From Prevotella sp. CAG:1092 (GTDB lineage Bacteria > Bacteroidota > Bacteroidia > Bacteroidales > Bacteroidaceae): DNA of 26,646 nt. The position numbers and the translations under genes were made by a program. The stretch spans positions 1 to 26,646 of the forward strand of contig HF994193.1 in assembly GCA_000436915.1 (NCBI GenBank). Direction: 5' to 3'. The notes under the pieces were generated by a model. It worked only from the letters and a program-made list of their open reading frames with translations. It ran no database searches and was not told the DNA's origin. Shown here piece by piece: positions 1 to 8,486 of this stretch. The stretch's first letter is position 1. Every line of letters begins with the position of its first letter.

Positions 1-1
1 G

Positions 2-328
2 CCCCAGATGGGTGCTGCCATGGGATTGGGTGCTGCCCCGCAGATGCCTGGAATGGGCGGTGCTCCACAGATGCCGGGTATGCAGATGAAGCAGGCCACG
101 CCACAGGTAAGCTATATGGTCGGTGTCAATGGGCAGCAGGCCGGTCCCTTCGACTGGAATCAGCTGCAGCAGCTCGTTCAACAGGGCCAGCTTACGCAGC
201 AGACCTATGTCTGGAAACAGGGTATGCCCAACTGGGCATTTGCCGGACAAGTGCAGGAACTGCAGCCACTCTTTATGAACGCTGCACCACCACAGATGCC
301 GGGTATGCCGCCCATGCCGGGAGTGTAA
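2..328 (+). CDS. GYF-domain protein, 3' end only
   Basis: The reading frame is open from the left edge, so the true start lies outside the window and only the last 108 residues are visible. They contain a Met/Pro/Gly/Gln-rich low-complexity linker with repeated PQMPGM units. A GYF_2-type domain follows (YMVGVNGQQAGPF, then WNQLQQLVQQGQL, YVWKQGMPNW), and the protein ends MPPMPGV. GYF_2 domains of this kind occur at the C-terminus of bacterial SPFH/band-7 'virion core'-type membrane proteins, where they probably mediate protein contacts. The SPFH part cannot be confirmed here. The stop is 40 nt upstream of the zinc-ribbon gene at 369, and the two are probably co-transcribed. A fragment of a second gene with the same tail survives at 2691-2714. 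Confidence 0.75.
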   Translation, partial: PQMGAAMGLGAAPQMPGMGGAPQMPGMQMKQATPQVSYMVGVNGQQAGPFDWNQLQQLVQQGQLTQQTYVWKQGMPNWAFAGQVQELQPLFMNAAPPQMPGMPPMPGV

Positions 329-368
329 CATCATAGAATCAAAAGTAATAATAATATAAATAGTATTT

Positions 369-959
369 ATGGCAAATTTAATTCCTGAGGAGCTGAAAGC
401 TCTTATCCAACAGTATTTAACTGACGGCGTACTGACTGACAAGGAACGCCAAGTGATTTTGAACAAAGCAGAGAAGATGGGGCTCGACCGCGATGAGATA
501 GACCTCTATCTCGATGCCGAAGTACAGAAAATTGACCAGCAGACCGATGCTGCTGTGCGTAAGCAGAAGGGTAAGACGTGTCCCTTCTGTGGAGGTAGTG
601 TGCCTCAACTCACCGACAAGTGTCCGCATTGTGGTGAAAACATTACTCCAGAAGCAAGTAAGGAACTACAAAAAATCTTCAACAACCTTGAGGAAGCTCT
701 CATTGATTTAAAATCAGGAAGAGACATTGAAATAAGCAAAGCAAGTGTAGAACGTTTTGCCCGCAAAGCAAAAATGTACTATGGCAGCAATCCAAAGATA
801 CAAAAACTATTATTAGGGGTCGAAAACGAGGTGATTGAAGTTGAGAAAAAACGTAAAAAATCTGTTAGAAATGCCATAATAGGTTTAGTTGCAATTTTTA
901 TACTTCTTATAGCAATGTCTGTTTTGGGATTTATTTTTTCTCAACTGTCTGGTAAATAA
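369..959 (+). CDS. TerB-like / zinc-ribbon membrane protein (copy A)
   Basis: This 196-residue protein has three visible parts. Residues 1-60 form an acidic helical segment (LTDGVLTDKERQVILNKAEK) resembling the TerB/SHOCT-like helical repeats of Bacteroidota SPFH operons. A zinc ribbon follows with C71-x2-C74-x10-C85-x2-C88. A charged helical stretch then leads to one hydrophobic segment near residues 168-192, so the protein is probably a C-terminally anchored membrane protein with its bulk in the cytoplasm. The ATG at 369 is preceded by A/T-rich sequence, as is usual in this phylum. It lies directly downstream of the GYF protein gene and is a paralogue of the gene at 2752 and of the remnant at 2519. 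The biochemical function is unknown; a role in membrane stress with an SPFH partner is an inference. Confidence 0.72.
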   Translation: MANLIPEELKALIQQYLTDGVLTDKERQVILNKAEKMGLDRDEIDLYLDAEVQKIDQQTDAAVRKQKGKTCPFCGGSVPQLTDKCPHCGENITPEASKELQKIFNNLEEALIDLKSGRDIEISKASVERFARKAKMYYGSNPKIQKLLLGVENEVIEVEKKRKKSVRNAIIGLVAIFILLIAMSVLGFIFSQLSGK

Positions 960-1022
960 TTTAGTGACAATTATGTGTACAAATCAAATTACCATCTAAA
1001 CTAAATAGAATATAAAGAAGTT

Positions 1023-1100
1023 GCCGTAGAACGCATTCGATGCTGGAGGCAGGCAGGCGGCTTTCTTATCCTGTAGTAGAAAGGTATTGGGCCGTCATTC
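1023..1100 (+). repeat. Structured repeat element, copy 1 (two hairpins)
   Basis: This intergenic element is shared with 12559-12640. The 3' half contains an identical 21-nt block (CTTATCCTGTAGTAGAAAGG plus one T) in both copies. Hairpin 1 is GCAT-tcg-ATGC. Hairpin 2 pairs GGCGGC (1056-1061) with GCCGTC (1091-1096) and TTTCT (1062-1066) with AGAAA (1078-1082). The other copy has different bases in the stems but keeps the pairing, which is the mark of a selected structure. It could be a small RNA, a REP-like palindrome or a recombination site; I do not recognise the family. It ends about 30 bp upstream of the nuclease pseudogene. Confidence 0.6.
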
Positions 1101-1128
1101 TATTTTGTGCATGATAACAGAAACTAAA

Positions 1129-2514
1129 ATGGAATCAAAATTAAACATTTTAAGTGACTTCCTCAAGTTTTTTAAGGAACAACAGGAAAGTATACCTTAT
1201 AATTTTAATGTCCTTGATGAACAGTGCGGACACATTGTTGAGAATTCGCACACCAATATGCTGATGAAACTATTGGAATACAAGAACCAATATGGCTATG
1301 TGTTCCTAAAGAGTTTTTTTGCATATATTGGCATGGACATTGAAATAAAGTCTGGGATAGTTAAGTTTGAACGAGAACAGAACTATAAAAGGTATGACAA
1401 AAACGGTCGCATTGACGGTCTTATTTATCAGCAGAATCAGTTTGCCTTGATTATTGAGAACAAGGTGAATGGTGCAGGCAACCAACCTGAGCAACTCAAA
1501 AAATATATTGAGGGTACTCAAAATGACAACAATATTTTCCCTGAGACAGATAAGAAATCTCGTGTTGACAAAATATGGGCTATTTTTCTTACCAAAGACG
1601 GTGATGAAAAACCAGACAAATGAAGTCAGGCTTATATGCAGGAACAAGGCATTTGTTCATCTATTGGCGAAGTATTAGAGGGTCCTCGTTATGCATCAAT
1701 AAGCTATCGTGAACACATCCTGCCATGGCTGAGAGAAGAAGTCCAGCCTTGTGTAATGCAGAAAGAACAGGTGCTTAACACGGGACTACTTCAGTACATT
1801 GATTTTCTTGAAGGCATGCTTGGTATTCGCAAGTCGGAAACCAAGATGATAGAGCAGAACAAACAATGGCTGAAAAAGAAATTGGATCTCAACAAACCAT
1901 TTGTAGAGTTGAACAAGGATTTACGCAGTATTAGACTAGATTTACGCAAGCAACAGAAGAGTCTTGTAAAGGAAAAACCTGATGAACTGTTACATTTACA
2001 GAAATGTTCTGGAATTTTGGCAAATCTTATTGAGGAAATAAACGAGGAACCACTGCAGGAATTCTTTGAATTGACACGTGGCTACTTTACCTCAACAGAT
2101 CACGGCTTGATGAAAGAATGTGTCATCAGCCACATCTTCAACTACTACTATATTATTGTTCGCGATGCATTGTGGCCTAGAAGTTTGCATTTCGAGTGGT
2201 ATCCATTAGGAGTTGATAAATTGAGTAAAAGGAAAAACTATTCTTTCTGCTTCCACGTGGAGGGTTCTAAAGAAATGCGCGACACTTTCGATCAAGACAA
2301 GCAATTGGAGGAACTATTTCAGCAACAAGGCTTCATCAAAGAAGACAGACGTGCCACTAAACACAGGAATATTTCGTTCCGAAAGGAAGTACCTGCTCCC
2401 AAACCAATCATGTTGATGAATTCTTTTGAACTGGAATTATATCTAAGCGGTGTGTATTCCTATGTAACCAAGGAGATTATTGATAGGATTAATAGTAACT
2501 TAGCTAAATTATAA
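1129..2514 (+). pseudogene. PD-(D/E)XK nuclease (PDDEXK_20-like), interrupted by an in-frame TGA
   Basis: Two open stretches (to 1623, and 1636-2514) are in the same frame and separated only by TGA at 1621-1623, so this is one gene of about 460 codons with a nonsense mutation. The N-terminal part has the family pattern: NVLDEQCGHIVENSHTNMLMKLL, with the expected acidic/His helix, then RIDG (D96) and ALIIENK (E110, K112) as the nuclease core. Downstream, SISYREHILPWL matches the conserved region after the core in this family. The C-terminal half is helical and charged. The start could also be ATG 1111, or TTG 1087 inside the repeat element. The truncated product would keep the catalytic residues but lose two thirds of the protein. 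The gene is A/T-rich compared with the helicase genes, suggesting separate acquisition. Restriction-type or defence activity is inferred. Confidence 0.7.
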
Positions 2515-2518
2515 TATT

Positions 2519-2714
2519 ATGGCAAACAATTTAATTCCTGAGGAGCTGAATGCCCTCATCCAAGAGTATTTAACTGACGGCGGACAGATAAGGAGCGCGC
2601 AGTGATTTTGAAGAAAGCAGAAGGTATGGGCCTTGACCGCGATGAGACAGACGTCTATATAGATGCTGAGGTACAGAAGATTGAGCAGGCATGCCGCCTA
2701 TGCCAGGTATGTAA
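2519..2714 (+). pseudogene. Chimeric remnant: front of zinc-ribbon gene joined to tail of GYF gene
   Basis: From ATG 2519 the DNA closely follows the first about 57 codons of the gene at 369 (NLIPEELNALIQEYLTDG, KERAVILKKAEGMGLDRDE, DAEVQKIEQ). About 4 nt are missing around 2581-2590, which shifts the frame. The similarity stops near 2690, and the next bases encode MPPMPGM and TAA (2691-2714), matching the end of the GYF protein at 2-328 in another frame. The next gene (2752) follows 37 nt later, much as the gene at 369 follows the GYF stop by 40 nt. A deletion between tandem copies of a GYF/zinc-ribbon pair would explain this. No intact product is expected. Confidence 0.68.
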
Positions 2715-2751
2715 AGACAATTATAAATAATGTATCTAAAATAATAAAACT

Positions 2752-3477
2752 ATGTTTTCAAAAGAAATGGAAGCTTTGATAGCGGCTTCAATCGAAGACG
2801 GTATCTTAACAGAACAAGAGAAGCGAGTGCTTGTGAAGCGCGCAGAGAAAGAAGGTATTGACCTCGACGAACTGGAAGTGTATATCCAGTCGATGCTGCA
2901 AAAGCAGCAGAAAGCCAAGATGGCAGCGGAACAGCCAGAGGAGAATAAGCGCGAGACGTGGCAAGGCAAGGTCGTCAAGTGCCCCAACTGCGGTGCTCCC
3001 ATTGAGCCAGGCATCGCCAAATGTCTGTCGTGTGGTTATGCGTTCAGCGGCATCAAGGCCAACAACACGGCCAAGGAACTGGCCCAACAGCTGAATGACA
3101 TCAATGCCAATTCGCAAATTACCGACAAGATCGCCGCCATCAGCATGACCATCTCATCCTTCCCCATACCTACCACCAAGGAAGACTATCTGGAGCTAAT
3201 GATTCTGTTGCAAACTGGAATGAAGACGTCTGGTTACCAAGACTTAAGCCTGCCAGCGGTCTATAAAAGCAAGTTGGAAGAATGTATTTCCAAGGCACAG
3301 ACTTCATTCGCGCATGACCCATTGGTTGTACAGCAGATAGCACAGGCAAAACAGGCTATAGAGGAGAAAATTGCACGTGACAAAAAAGGCGCAATGATTG
3401 GGTTGGGATGCATGGCTGTTGGCGGTCTGCTTATATTGATTTTCTTCATCTGCAGCTTTATGGGCTGCTTTGATTGA
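2752..3477 (+). CDS. TerB-like / zinc-ribbon membrane protein (copy B)
   Basis: This 241-residue paralogue of the protein at 369 has the same order of parts. An N-terminal acidic helical segment (IEDGILTEQEKRVLVKRAEK, residues about 13-32) comes first. A zinc ribbon has C77-x2-C80-x10-C91-x2-C94, followed by a longer helical middle (about 100-205). One strongly hydrophobic segment near residues 210-236 ends in a Cys/Phe-rich tail (FICSFMGCFD). The protein is predicted to be anchored by its C-terminus. The middle region has diverged more from copy A than the N-terminus has, so the two are old duplicates. It lies downstream of the chimeric remnant and was probably once the partner of a second GYF gene. 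Function is unknown. Confidence 0.72.
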   Translation: MFSKEMEALIAASIEDGILTEQEKRVLVKRAEKEGIDLDELEVYIQSMLQKQQKAKMAAEQPEENKRETWQGKVVKCPNCGAPIEPGIAKCLSCGYAFSGIKANNTAKELAQQLNDINANSQITDKIAAISMTISSFPIPTTKEDYLELMILLQTGMKTSGYQDLSLPAVYKSKLEECISKAQTSFAHDPLVVQQIAQAKQAIEEKIARDKKGAMIGLGCMAVGGLLILIFFICSFMGCFD

Positions 3478-3556
3478 TCTCTCGCTGACTCATGATAACA
3501 GATTGTTTGTGGTGCACTATGATTAAGCTAGACTTCGACAAATAATAATTAGTATT

Positions 3557-3784
3557 ATGGCACAATCCTGTAAAGTCGGTACATATATTTTTCGCATCAA
3601 TCCATCTGATGACAGACAACTGCAAGTACGTTCTATCGGCGGTTCCAGCTTTGCATACTACTGGACTGCGCCCAACGGCTATCACATCTTGGATCTGATG
3701 CCACGAGGCGATGAAATGGTTATCTACACAGATCGCTACAACTATGTGCGAAAGCGCAGTGGTAGCATAACACCTGAATATTAG
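3557..3784 (+). CDS. Small hypothetical protein (75 aa)
   Basis: The ORF starts at ATG 3557 in an A/T-rich context (TAATAATTAGTATT before the ATG), similar to the leader of the gene at 369. The product has no signal peptide or membrane segment and looks like a compact beta-rich domain (TYIFRINPSDDRQLQVRS, then FAYYWTAPNGYHILDLMPRG), rich in Tyr/Arg. I do not recognise a family. It follows the zinc-ribbon gene by 79 nt and could belong to the same transcript. Even composition and a sensible start favour a real gene. Confidence 0.5.
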   Translation: MAQSCKVGTYIFRINPSDDRQLQVRSIGGSSFAYYWTAPNGYHILDLMPRGDEMVIYTDRYNYVRKRSGSITPEY

Positions 3785-3968
3785 TTGTAAAATAGATGAT
3801 GGCAGATTTGCAACAACACAATGGTGTAGTGTAAGTAAACTCGAACACCTACCTGTTGTTTACTCAGAACGGATTTCAGCACTATTTGTTCTTTATAAAA
3901 GACGAAATCAGTGAGGTATTCACCTCGATATTACAAAAATGTTTAGCACGGAGAACACATTTTAGGTT

Positions 3969-3997
3969 AAAATGTTTTGCCGGCTGAACATTTTTTT
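3969..3997 (+). terminator. Terminator-like hairpin with T-tract
   Basis: AAAATGTT (3969-3976) pairs perfectly with AACATTTT (3987-3994) around a GC-rich loop (TTGCCGGCTG), and a run of seven T follows (3991-3997). The stem is A/T-rich, so termination may be weak. The hairpin overlaps the -33 box of the next promoter, so it could instead act as an operator-type palindrome. Confidence 0.4.
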
Positions 3998-4007
3998 ATT
4001 ATATTTG
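3976..4007 (+). promoter_or_regulatory. Bacteroidota-type promoter for the AAA ATPase gene
   Basis: A -33 box TTTG (3976-3979) is followed after 20 nt by TATATTTG (4000-4007), an exact match to the Bacteroidota -7 consensus TAnnTTTG with the usual 19-21 nt spacing. Transcription would start around 4014, giving a leader of about 20 nt before ATG 4036. This supports 4036 over the TTG at 4030. Confidence 0.7.
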
Positions 4008-4035
4008 CAGTCGAAAATGTAATTAAGCATTGAAA

Positions 4036-5238
4036 ATGGAAGCACTGATTAAGAGGCATCTGAACAGGATGCAGACAGTAAGACTCGATTTCGTCAGAAG
4101 TATAATGGATGAAATCGACTGGGATGATCGTCTGCTGATGATTAAGGGGCAAAAGGGCGTTGGCAAGACAACGCTGATGACACAACGCATTTTGCAGGAG
4201 TTTGGCCCCACGAATACAACAGATGTGCTATATGCCAGTCTGGATAATATCTATTTCAGTACGCATAGTCTTTTGGACTTCATTGAGCGATTCCATGCAC
4301 AAGGCGGAAAATATCTGTTTCTGGACGAGGTACACAAATACAAAGGCTGGAGCCTGGAAATCAAGAATGCCTACGATGAGTTTGAAGATATGCATATCGT
4401 GCTGAGCGGCTCGTCGTTGATTAATCTTAATGAAGGAGAGGCCGACTTGTCGCGCCGTTGCATTACATACACCATGCAGGGTCTCTCGTTTAGGGAGTAC
4501 CTGCGGATGTTCCATCAGAAAGACTTCCGAAAGAGAACGCTCCAGGAGATTCTGACTGATGGTAACAGTCTGTGTGCTGAGGTTAATGCACAGCTGCGCC
4601 CGCTGCCACTGTTTTCAGAGTATCTTTGTTACGGCTACTATCCTTTCCTGAAAGAAGGTCAGAACAATTACTATCTGCGCATTGAGAATATTGTCAACAC
4701 AATTATCGAAGTGGAATTGCCCCAGTTGAGGAAACTGGATGTGGGTAATATCCGAAAGGTGAAGTCGCTATTGGGCATCCTTTCATCTGGTGTTCCGTAT
4801 ACGGTGGATACCGTAAAGCTGTCATCAATGGCGGAGATGTCGCGCAACACATTATTGCAGTATATGCAGAACCTCAGCGAGGCACGGCTGATTCAATTGC
4901 TCTATTCAGATGTCACCAACATAAAACGTCTGCAGAAACCAGACAAGATTTATCTGGAGAACACCAACATGCTGCATGCCCTCGCGACCACACAGGTTAA
5001 CGAGGGTACGGAGCGAGAGGTTTTTTTCATTAACCAGCTGTCTGCAGCCCATGTGGTGGAATACAGCAAAACTTCTGCCGACTTTACCATCGACCATCAG
5101 TACACGATTGAGGTAGGCGGGCGTTCCAAAGACGGCAAGCAGATTGCCGGCGTTGCCGATAGCTTCATCGCCTCTGCCGACGAGGAGTATGTGCTGGGGA
5201 ACAAGATCCCCCTCTGGCTTTTCGGCTTCTTGTATTAG
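4036..5238 (+). CDS. AAA_14-family ATPase with DUF4143-type C-terminal domain
   Basis: This 400-residue cytoplasmic ATPase is of the type widespread in Bacteroidota. The Walker A motif is GQKGVGKTT (residues 38-46) and Walker B is YLFLDEVHK (D97, E98). A sensor-like VLSGSSLINL follows, then RCITYTMQGLSFREYL, which is typical of the AAA_14 family. The C-terminal half (from about residue 195) matches the DUF4143 pattern: FSEYLCYGYYPF, a winged-helix-like segment (SSMAEMSRNTLLQYMQNLSEARLI), then REVFFINQL and a PD-(D/E)XK-like fold end (ADFTIDHQYTIEVGGRSKDGK). Start ATG 4036 fits the promoter. The physiological role of the family is poorly defined; it may be a defence or mobile-DNA related ATPase. 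It is 53 nt upstream of the helicase gene and on the same strand, so co-expression is possible but membership in one system is unproven. Confidence 0.82.
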   Translation: MEALIKRHLNRMQTVRLDFVRSIMDEIDWDDRLLMIKGQKGVGKTTLMTQRILQEFGPTNTTDVLYASLDNIYFSTHSLLDFIERFHAQGGKYLFLDEVHKYKGWSLEIKNAYDEFEDMHIVLSGSSLINLNEGEADLSRRCITYTMQGLSFREYLRMFHQKDFRKRTLQEILTDGNSLCAEVNAQLRPLPLFSEYLCYGYYPFLKEGQNNYYLRIENIVNTIIEVELPQLRKLDVGNIRKVKSLLGILSSGVPYTVDTVKLSSMAEMSRNTLLQYMQNLSEARLIQLLYSDVTNIKRLQKPDKIYLENTNMLHALATTQVNEGTEREVFFINQLSAAHVVEYSKTSADFTIDHQYTIEVGGRSKDGKQIAGVADSFIASADEEYVLGNKIPLWLFGFLY

Positions 5239-5291
5239 CAAAGATACACGGCTCCATTTTCCCTATTGAATTGTATATCATATTTAGCATT

Positions 5292-8200
5292 ATGGGACTC
5301 AGACAAGAACTGGCATCAGGTAAGATGCAGATTGAAAAGCTGTCGAACTCTGCAGCTGGGCAGGGACTCAGCAGAATGGCTGAAGTACGACTCAAGTCAT
5401 TATTGAACAATGCCAAGGAAGCACTGACGAATGCAGAGCAACTCGTGGCAGAGGAGATGGGCGAGGATAGCGAGAACGTTACCAAACTACGCCTGTGGGA
5501 ACGCAAGTTGCTCGACTTGAGTCTGCGCAATAACCTGCTTAATATGAAGTTAGGAAAGAATGCCATTCGCTATGAACATGACGAAATCGCTATTTTAGAG
5601 GATGAACTGGATCAGGGCAAGGAGTTTGTTCTTGAGCAGAAGGAATTAAAAGGCATCTATCGTACCGTCCGTACCAATCTTGAGGAGAGCGGTGTGAACA
5701 CGCTTTTCCTGACATTTGGTACGCTTAATTGGAAAGAACGGGCTAGTGGGCGCAAGTATGCTGCACCCATTCTGCTTGTGCCAGTAGATATTGTACCTAT
5801 CAAGAAAGAAGGTTATGCCATCCGAAAACGTGATGAAGAGGTGATGCTCAATATTACGTTAATGGAGATGCTCAAACAGAAATTTGAAATAGATGTGGAA
5901 GGTGTAAATCCATTACCTATGGATGCCCATGGAATAGACGTGAGTCTGGTGCTCCATTTGGTGCGTGAAGCTGTCAAAGAGCAGACGGAGTGGGATGTTA
6001 TGGAGGATTCTGTGTTGGGCATCTTCTCGTTCTCAAAGTTCGTCATGTGGAACGATATCCATAGTCATGGAACTGCCGTGATGGAAAGTCCTATCATCAG
6101 TTCTTTGGTGGAGGGGCGACTTATGATGGAAGATGAGAGAGCCCCTATTGATGCTCGGCAGTTGGACGCCACCATGAGACCAGAGAAGATGGCGATACCA
6201 GTAGATACTGATTCATCACAGTTGGAGGCTATTGCTGAATCGGAACAAGGACGTTCCTTTATCCTCTTTGGCCCTCCGGGAACAGGAAAGAGCCAGACCA
6301 TCACCAATCTCATTGCCAATGCGCTCTATCATCAGAAACGTGTGCTCTTTGTGGCTGAGAAGAAAGCTGCACTTGACGTGGTGCAGTCACGACTGGCAAA
6401 GATCGGACTGGCACCCTTTTGCTTGGAACTACACTCCAATAAGGTGGATAAACAGCATTTTCTGCGCCAGATGCAACAGGTTATCGATGCGGTTGGTGCC
6501 AATGCGCCAGAAGGTTTCCAAAGGGTGGCAGACCAACTCTTTCTGCAACGGTTGCAACTCATACAATATATCGATGCGCTACATCAAAAACAGGCAGATG
6601 GTTCATCGCTCTATGATGCCATTAATCGCTATCTGACATTGAGTGCTGAGCGTGGCGGCCATCCGCTTAGTGGACTGATGCCGAGGCCACGTACACAGTC
6701 GAAGGTTTCTTCTTATATGATGGGAGATACATTAGAGAAGCAATTACCGCTGTTGCCCCAGATTATTGATGGTGTGAAGAAGCAATTGGAGCGTGGACGC
6801 CAGATGTCATACTTCAACAAGACGCCACGCCAACTGTTAGAGGCTGATTACAAGTGGCGTAAGTTCGCAGCATTGGCTGATGTCAGTAATGATTTGCTCG
6901 ACGACCTTGATGCTCTGAGTGATGCTGCAGAGCGATGGCAAAAGAACATGGATTTATTACCGCTGTGGGAACGGTGTGCTGTGGCCATGCGTCAGACAGA
7001 TAGTGCCAGCATCGAGCAGGCGATAGACCGCTATCGTGAGTTGACCAGCGAGTTCCAGCAACTGACACGCCAGGAATTGGTTGCGCGTCTGTCGGCACAG
7101 GTGCCTGTAGGCGACCATGACCCTGAAATAAGCAGCGAACTTACACTGCTAAGAAAACGTATAGGCAACAAGGGACGTGGTACCACCATTCGTAATATCA
7201 TTGACCAAATGCCTGCACTCCTACCCAAACTGTGTCCTGTAATGCTGATGAGCCCACTCAGTGTGGCTCAGTACATTGATATCAACGGACCGAAATTTGA
7301 TCTCGTGGTGTTTGATGAAGCCTCGCAGATGCCCACAAGTGAGGCTGTCGGAGCAATCAGTCGTGGTAAGGCAGTCATCGTGGTTGGCGACTCGAAACAG
7401 ATGCCTCCTACGAGTTTCTTCTCTGCTAACACGACTGATGACGACGAGGCTGATATGGACGATCTGGAGAGTATTCTCGACGACTGTATTTCGCTCAGTA
7501 TGCCTTCGCGCTATTTAGGTTGGCACTACCGTTCAAAGCATGAGAGTCTGATAGCATTCAGTAATCAGAATTATTATGATGGTAGACTCACCACATTTCC
7601 ATCGGCTGACGATATGGTACCACATGTGACATTACAGCATGTGGAGGGATTCTATGATTTTGGCAAGACACGTACTAATCGAGCTGAGGCTGAGGCGATT
7701 GTGGCAGAAACGATACAAAGATTACAAAACAATCCAGAAAGGAGTATTGGTATAGTGGCTTTCTCGAAGACACAAAGTGACTTAATAGAAGACTTACTTA
7801 GCGAAGCGTTAGCCGAGCATGTCGACTTGGAGCAACAGAACTTGGGAGCAGAGGAACCACTCTTTATAAAGAATTTGGAAAATGTGCAGGGTGATGAGCG
7901 TGATGTCATTCTCTTTAGCGTGGGCTATGGCCCTGACAAGGAAGGAAAACTCTCGATGAACTTCGGACCTTTGAACAAGGTTGGGGGTGAACGGCGTTTG
8001 AATGTGGCAGTCAGTCGTGCCCGTTATGAGATGAAAGTATTCTCCACACTGCGTCCTGAACAGATTGACGAGCGCCGTACACAGGCTGAGGGTGTGCTCG
8101 GACTAAAACAATTCTTACGTTTCGTAGAACATGGAACATCCATGCTTCCTGCATCTGCTCAATCTACAGAGGATCATTCTCTGATTGTAGAACAAATAGC

Positions 8201-8486
8201 AGAAGTATTGAGTTGTAAGGGATATGAGGTGAAGACTTCTATAGGCTCTTCAGCTTCAAGGGTTGACTTGGCCATTATCGATCCACTACAATCAAACCGC
8301 TATGCTTTAGGTATTATTTGTGATGGCTCTAGTTATATTCAGCTTAAAACAACTCGTGACCGTGAGGTAGTGCAGCCAAAGGTTCTTCAGATGTTAGGCT
8401 GGAATCTTATGCATGTATGGACTGTCGATTGGCTGCAAAATCCTGACGCTGTAATAAAAGACATTATCAAAAAAATAGAACCATGA
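5292..8486 (+). CDS. DUF4011 superfamily-1 helicase with C-terminal Vsr-like nuclease domain (Hhe-like)
   Basis: This protein of about 1064 residues (from ATG 5292; a TTG at 5271 is also possible) is a probable nucleic-acid-dependent motor fused to a nuclease-fold domain. Residues about 60-250 are DUF4011-like (LRLWERKLLDLSLRNNLLN, then APILLVPVDIVP). Helicase motifs are Walker A GPPGTGKSQ (327-335), Walker B VVFDEASQMP (D675, E676), VVGDSKQMPP (motif III), LGWHYRSKHESLIAFSN (motif IV), VQGDERDVILFSVGYG and RRLNVAVSRAR (motifs V and VI). Residues about 960-1060 resemble the REase_MTES_1575/Vsr-like domain (SRVDLAIIDP, CDGSSY, TTRDRE, MLGWNLMHVWTVDW). This order is like that of the Hhe anti-phage helicases. 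The acidic residue usually before CDG is Ile here (GIICDG) and the usual His after SY is missing, so nuclease activity may be altered. The stop overlaps the next start (ATGA). Confidence 0.85.
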   Translation: MGLRQELASGKMQIEKLSNSAAGQGLSRMAEVRLKSLLNNAKEALTNAEQLVAEEMGEDSENVTKLRLWERKLLDLSLRNNLLNMKLGKNAIRYEHDEIAILEDELDQGKEFVLEQKELKGIYRTVRTNLEESGVNTLFLTFGTLNWKERASGRKYAAPILLVPVDIVPIKKEGYAIRKRDEEVMLNITLMEMLKQKFEIDVEGVNPLPMDAHGIDVSLVLHLVREAVKEQTEWDVMEDSVLGIFSFSKFVMWNDIHSHGTAVMESPIISSLVEGRLMMEDERAPIDARQLDATMRPEKMAIPVDTDSSQLEAIAESEQGRSFILFGPPGTGKSQTITNLIANALYHQKRVLFVAEKKAALDVVQSRLAKIGLAPFCLELHSNKVDKQHFLRQMQQVIDAVGANAPEGFQRVADQLFLQRLQLIQYIDALHQKQADGSSLYDAINRYLTLSAERGGHPLSGLMPRPRTQSKVSSYMMGDTLEKQLPLLPQIIDGVKKQLERGRQMSYFNKTPRQLLEADYKWRKFAALADVSNDLLDDLDALSDAAERWQKNMDLLPLWERCAVAMRQTDSASIEQAIDRYRELTSEFQQLTRQELVARLSAQVPVGDHDPEISSELTLLRKRIGNKGRGTTIRNIIDQMPALLPKLCPVMLMSPLSVAQYIDINGPKFDLVVFDEASQMPTSEAVGAISRGKAVIVVGDSKQMPPTSFFSANTTDDDEADMDDLESILDDCISLSMPSRYLGWHYRSKHESLIAFSNQNYYDGRLTTFPSADDMVPHVTLQHVEGFYDFGKTRTNRAEAEAIVAETIQRLQNNPERSIGIVAFSKTQSDLIEDLLSEALAEHVDLEQQNLGAEEPLFIKNLENVQGDERDVILFSVGYGPDKEGKLSMNFGPLNKVGGERRLNVAVSRARYEMKVFSTLRPEQIDERRTQAEGVLGLKQFLRFVEHGTSMLPASAQSTEDHSLIVEQIAEVLSCKGYEVKTSIGSSASRVDLAIIDPLQSNRYALGIICDGSSYIQLKTTRDREVVQPKVLQMLGWNLMHVWTVDWLQNPDAVIKDIIKKIEP

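Larger units (their letters stand above)
3785..4035 (+). other. Intergenic region with a 33-bp-period direct repeat, a terminator-like hairpin and a promoter
   Basis: No convincing gene is present; the longest start in the first part gives about 12 codons. Two imperfect copies of an about 29-bp sequence lie at 3936 and 3969 (AAAATGTTTAGCACGG versus AAAATGTTTTGCCGG). The second copy forms the terminator-like hairpin and leads into the promoter of the ATPase gene, both listed separately. Confidence 0.55.

Noticed and set aside
1023..1100. tRNA-like or classic integron attC site
   Set aside because: No acceptor/anticodon arrangement and no attC core boxes (GTTRRRY/RYYYAAC) were found; no integrase gene is in the window.
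3795..3833. Very short ORF after the 75-aa gene
   Set aside because: Only about a dozen codons with no recognisable start context.
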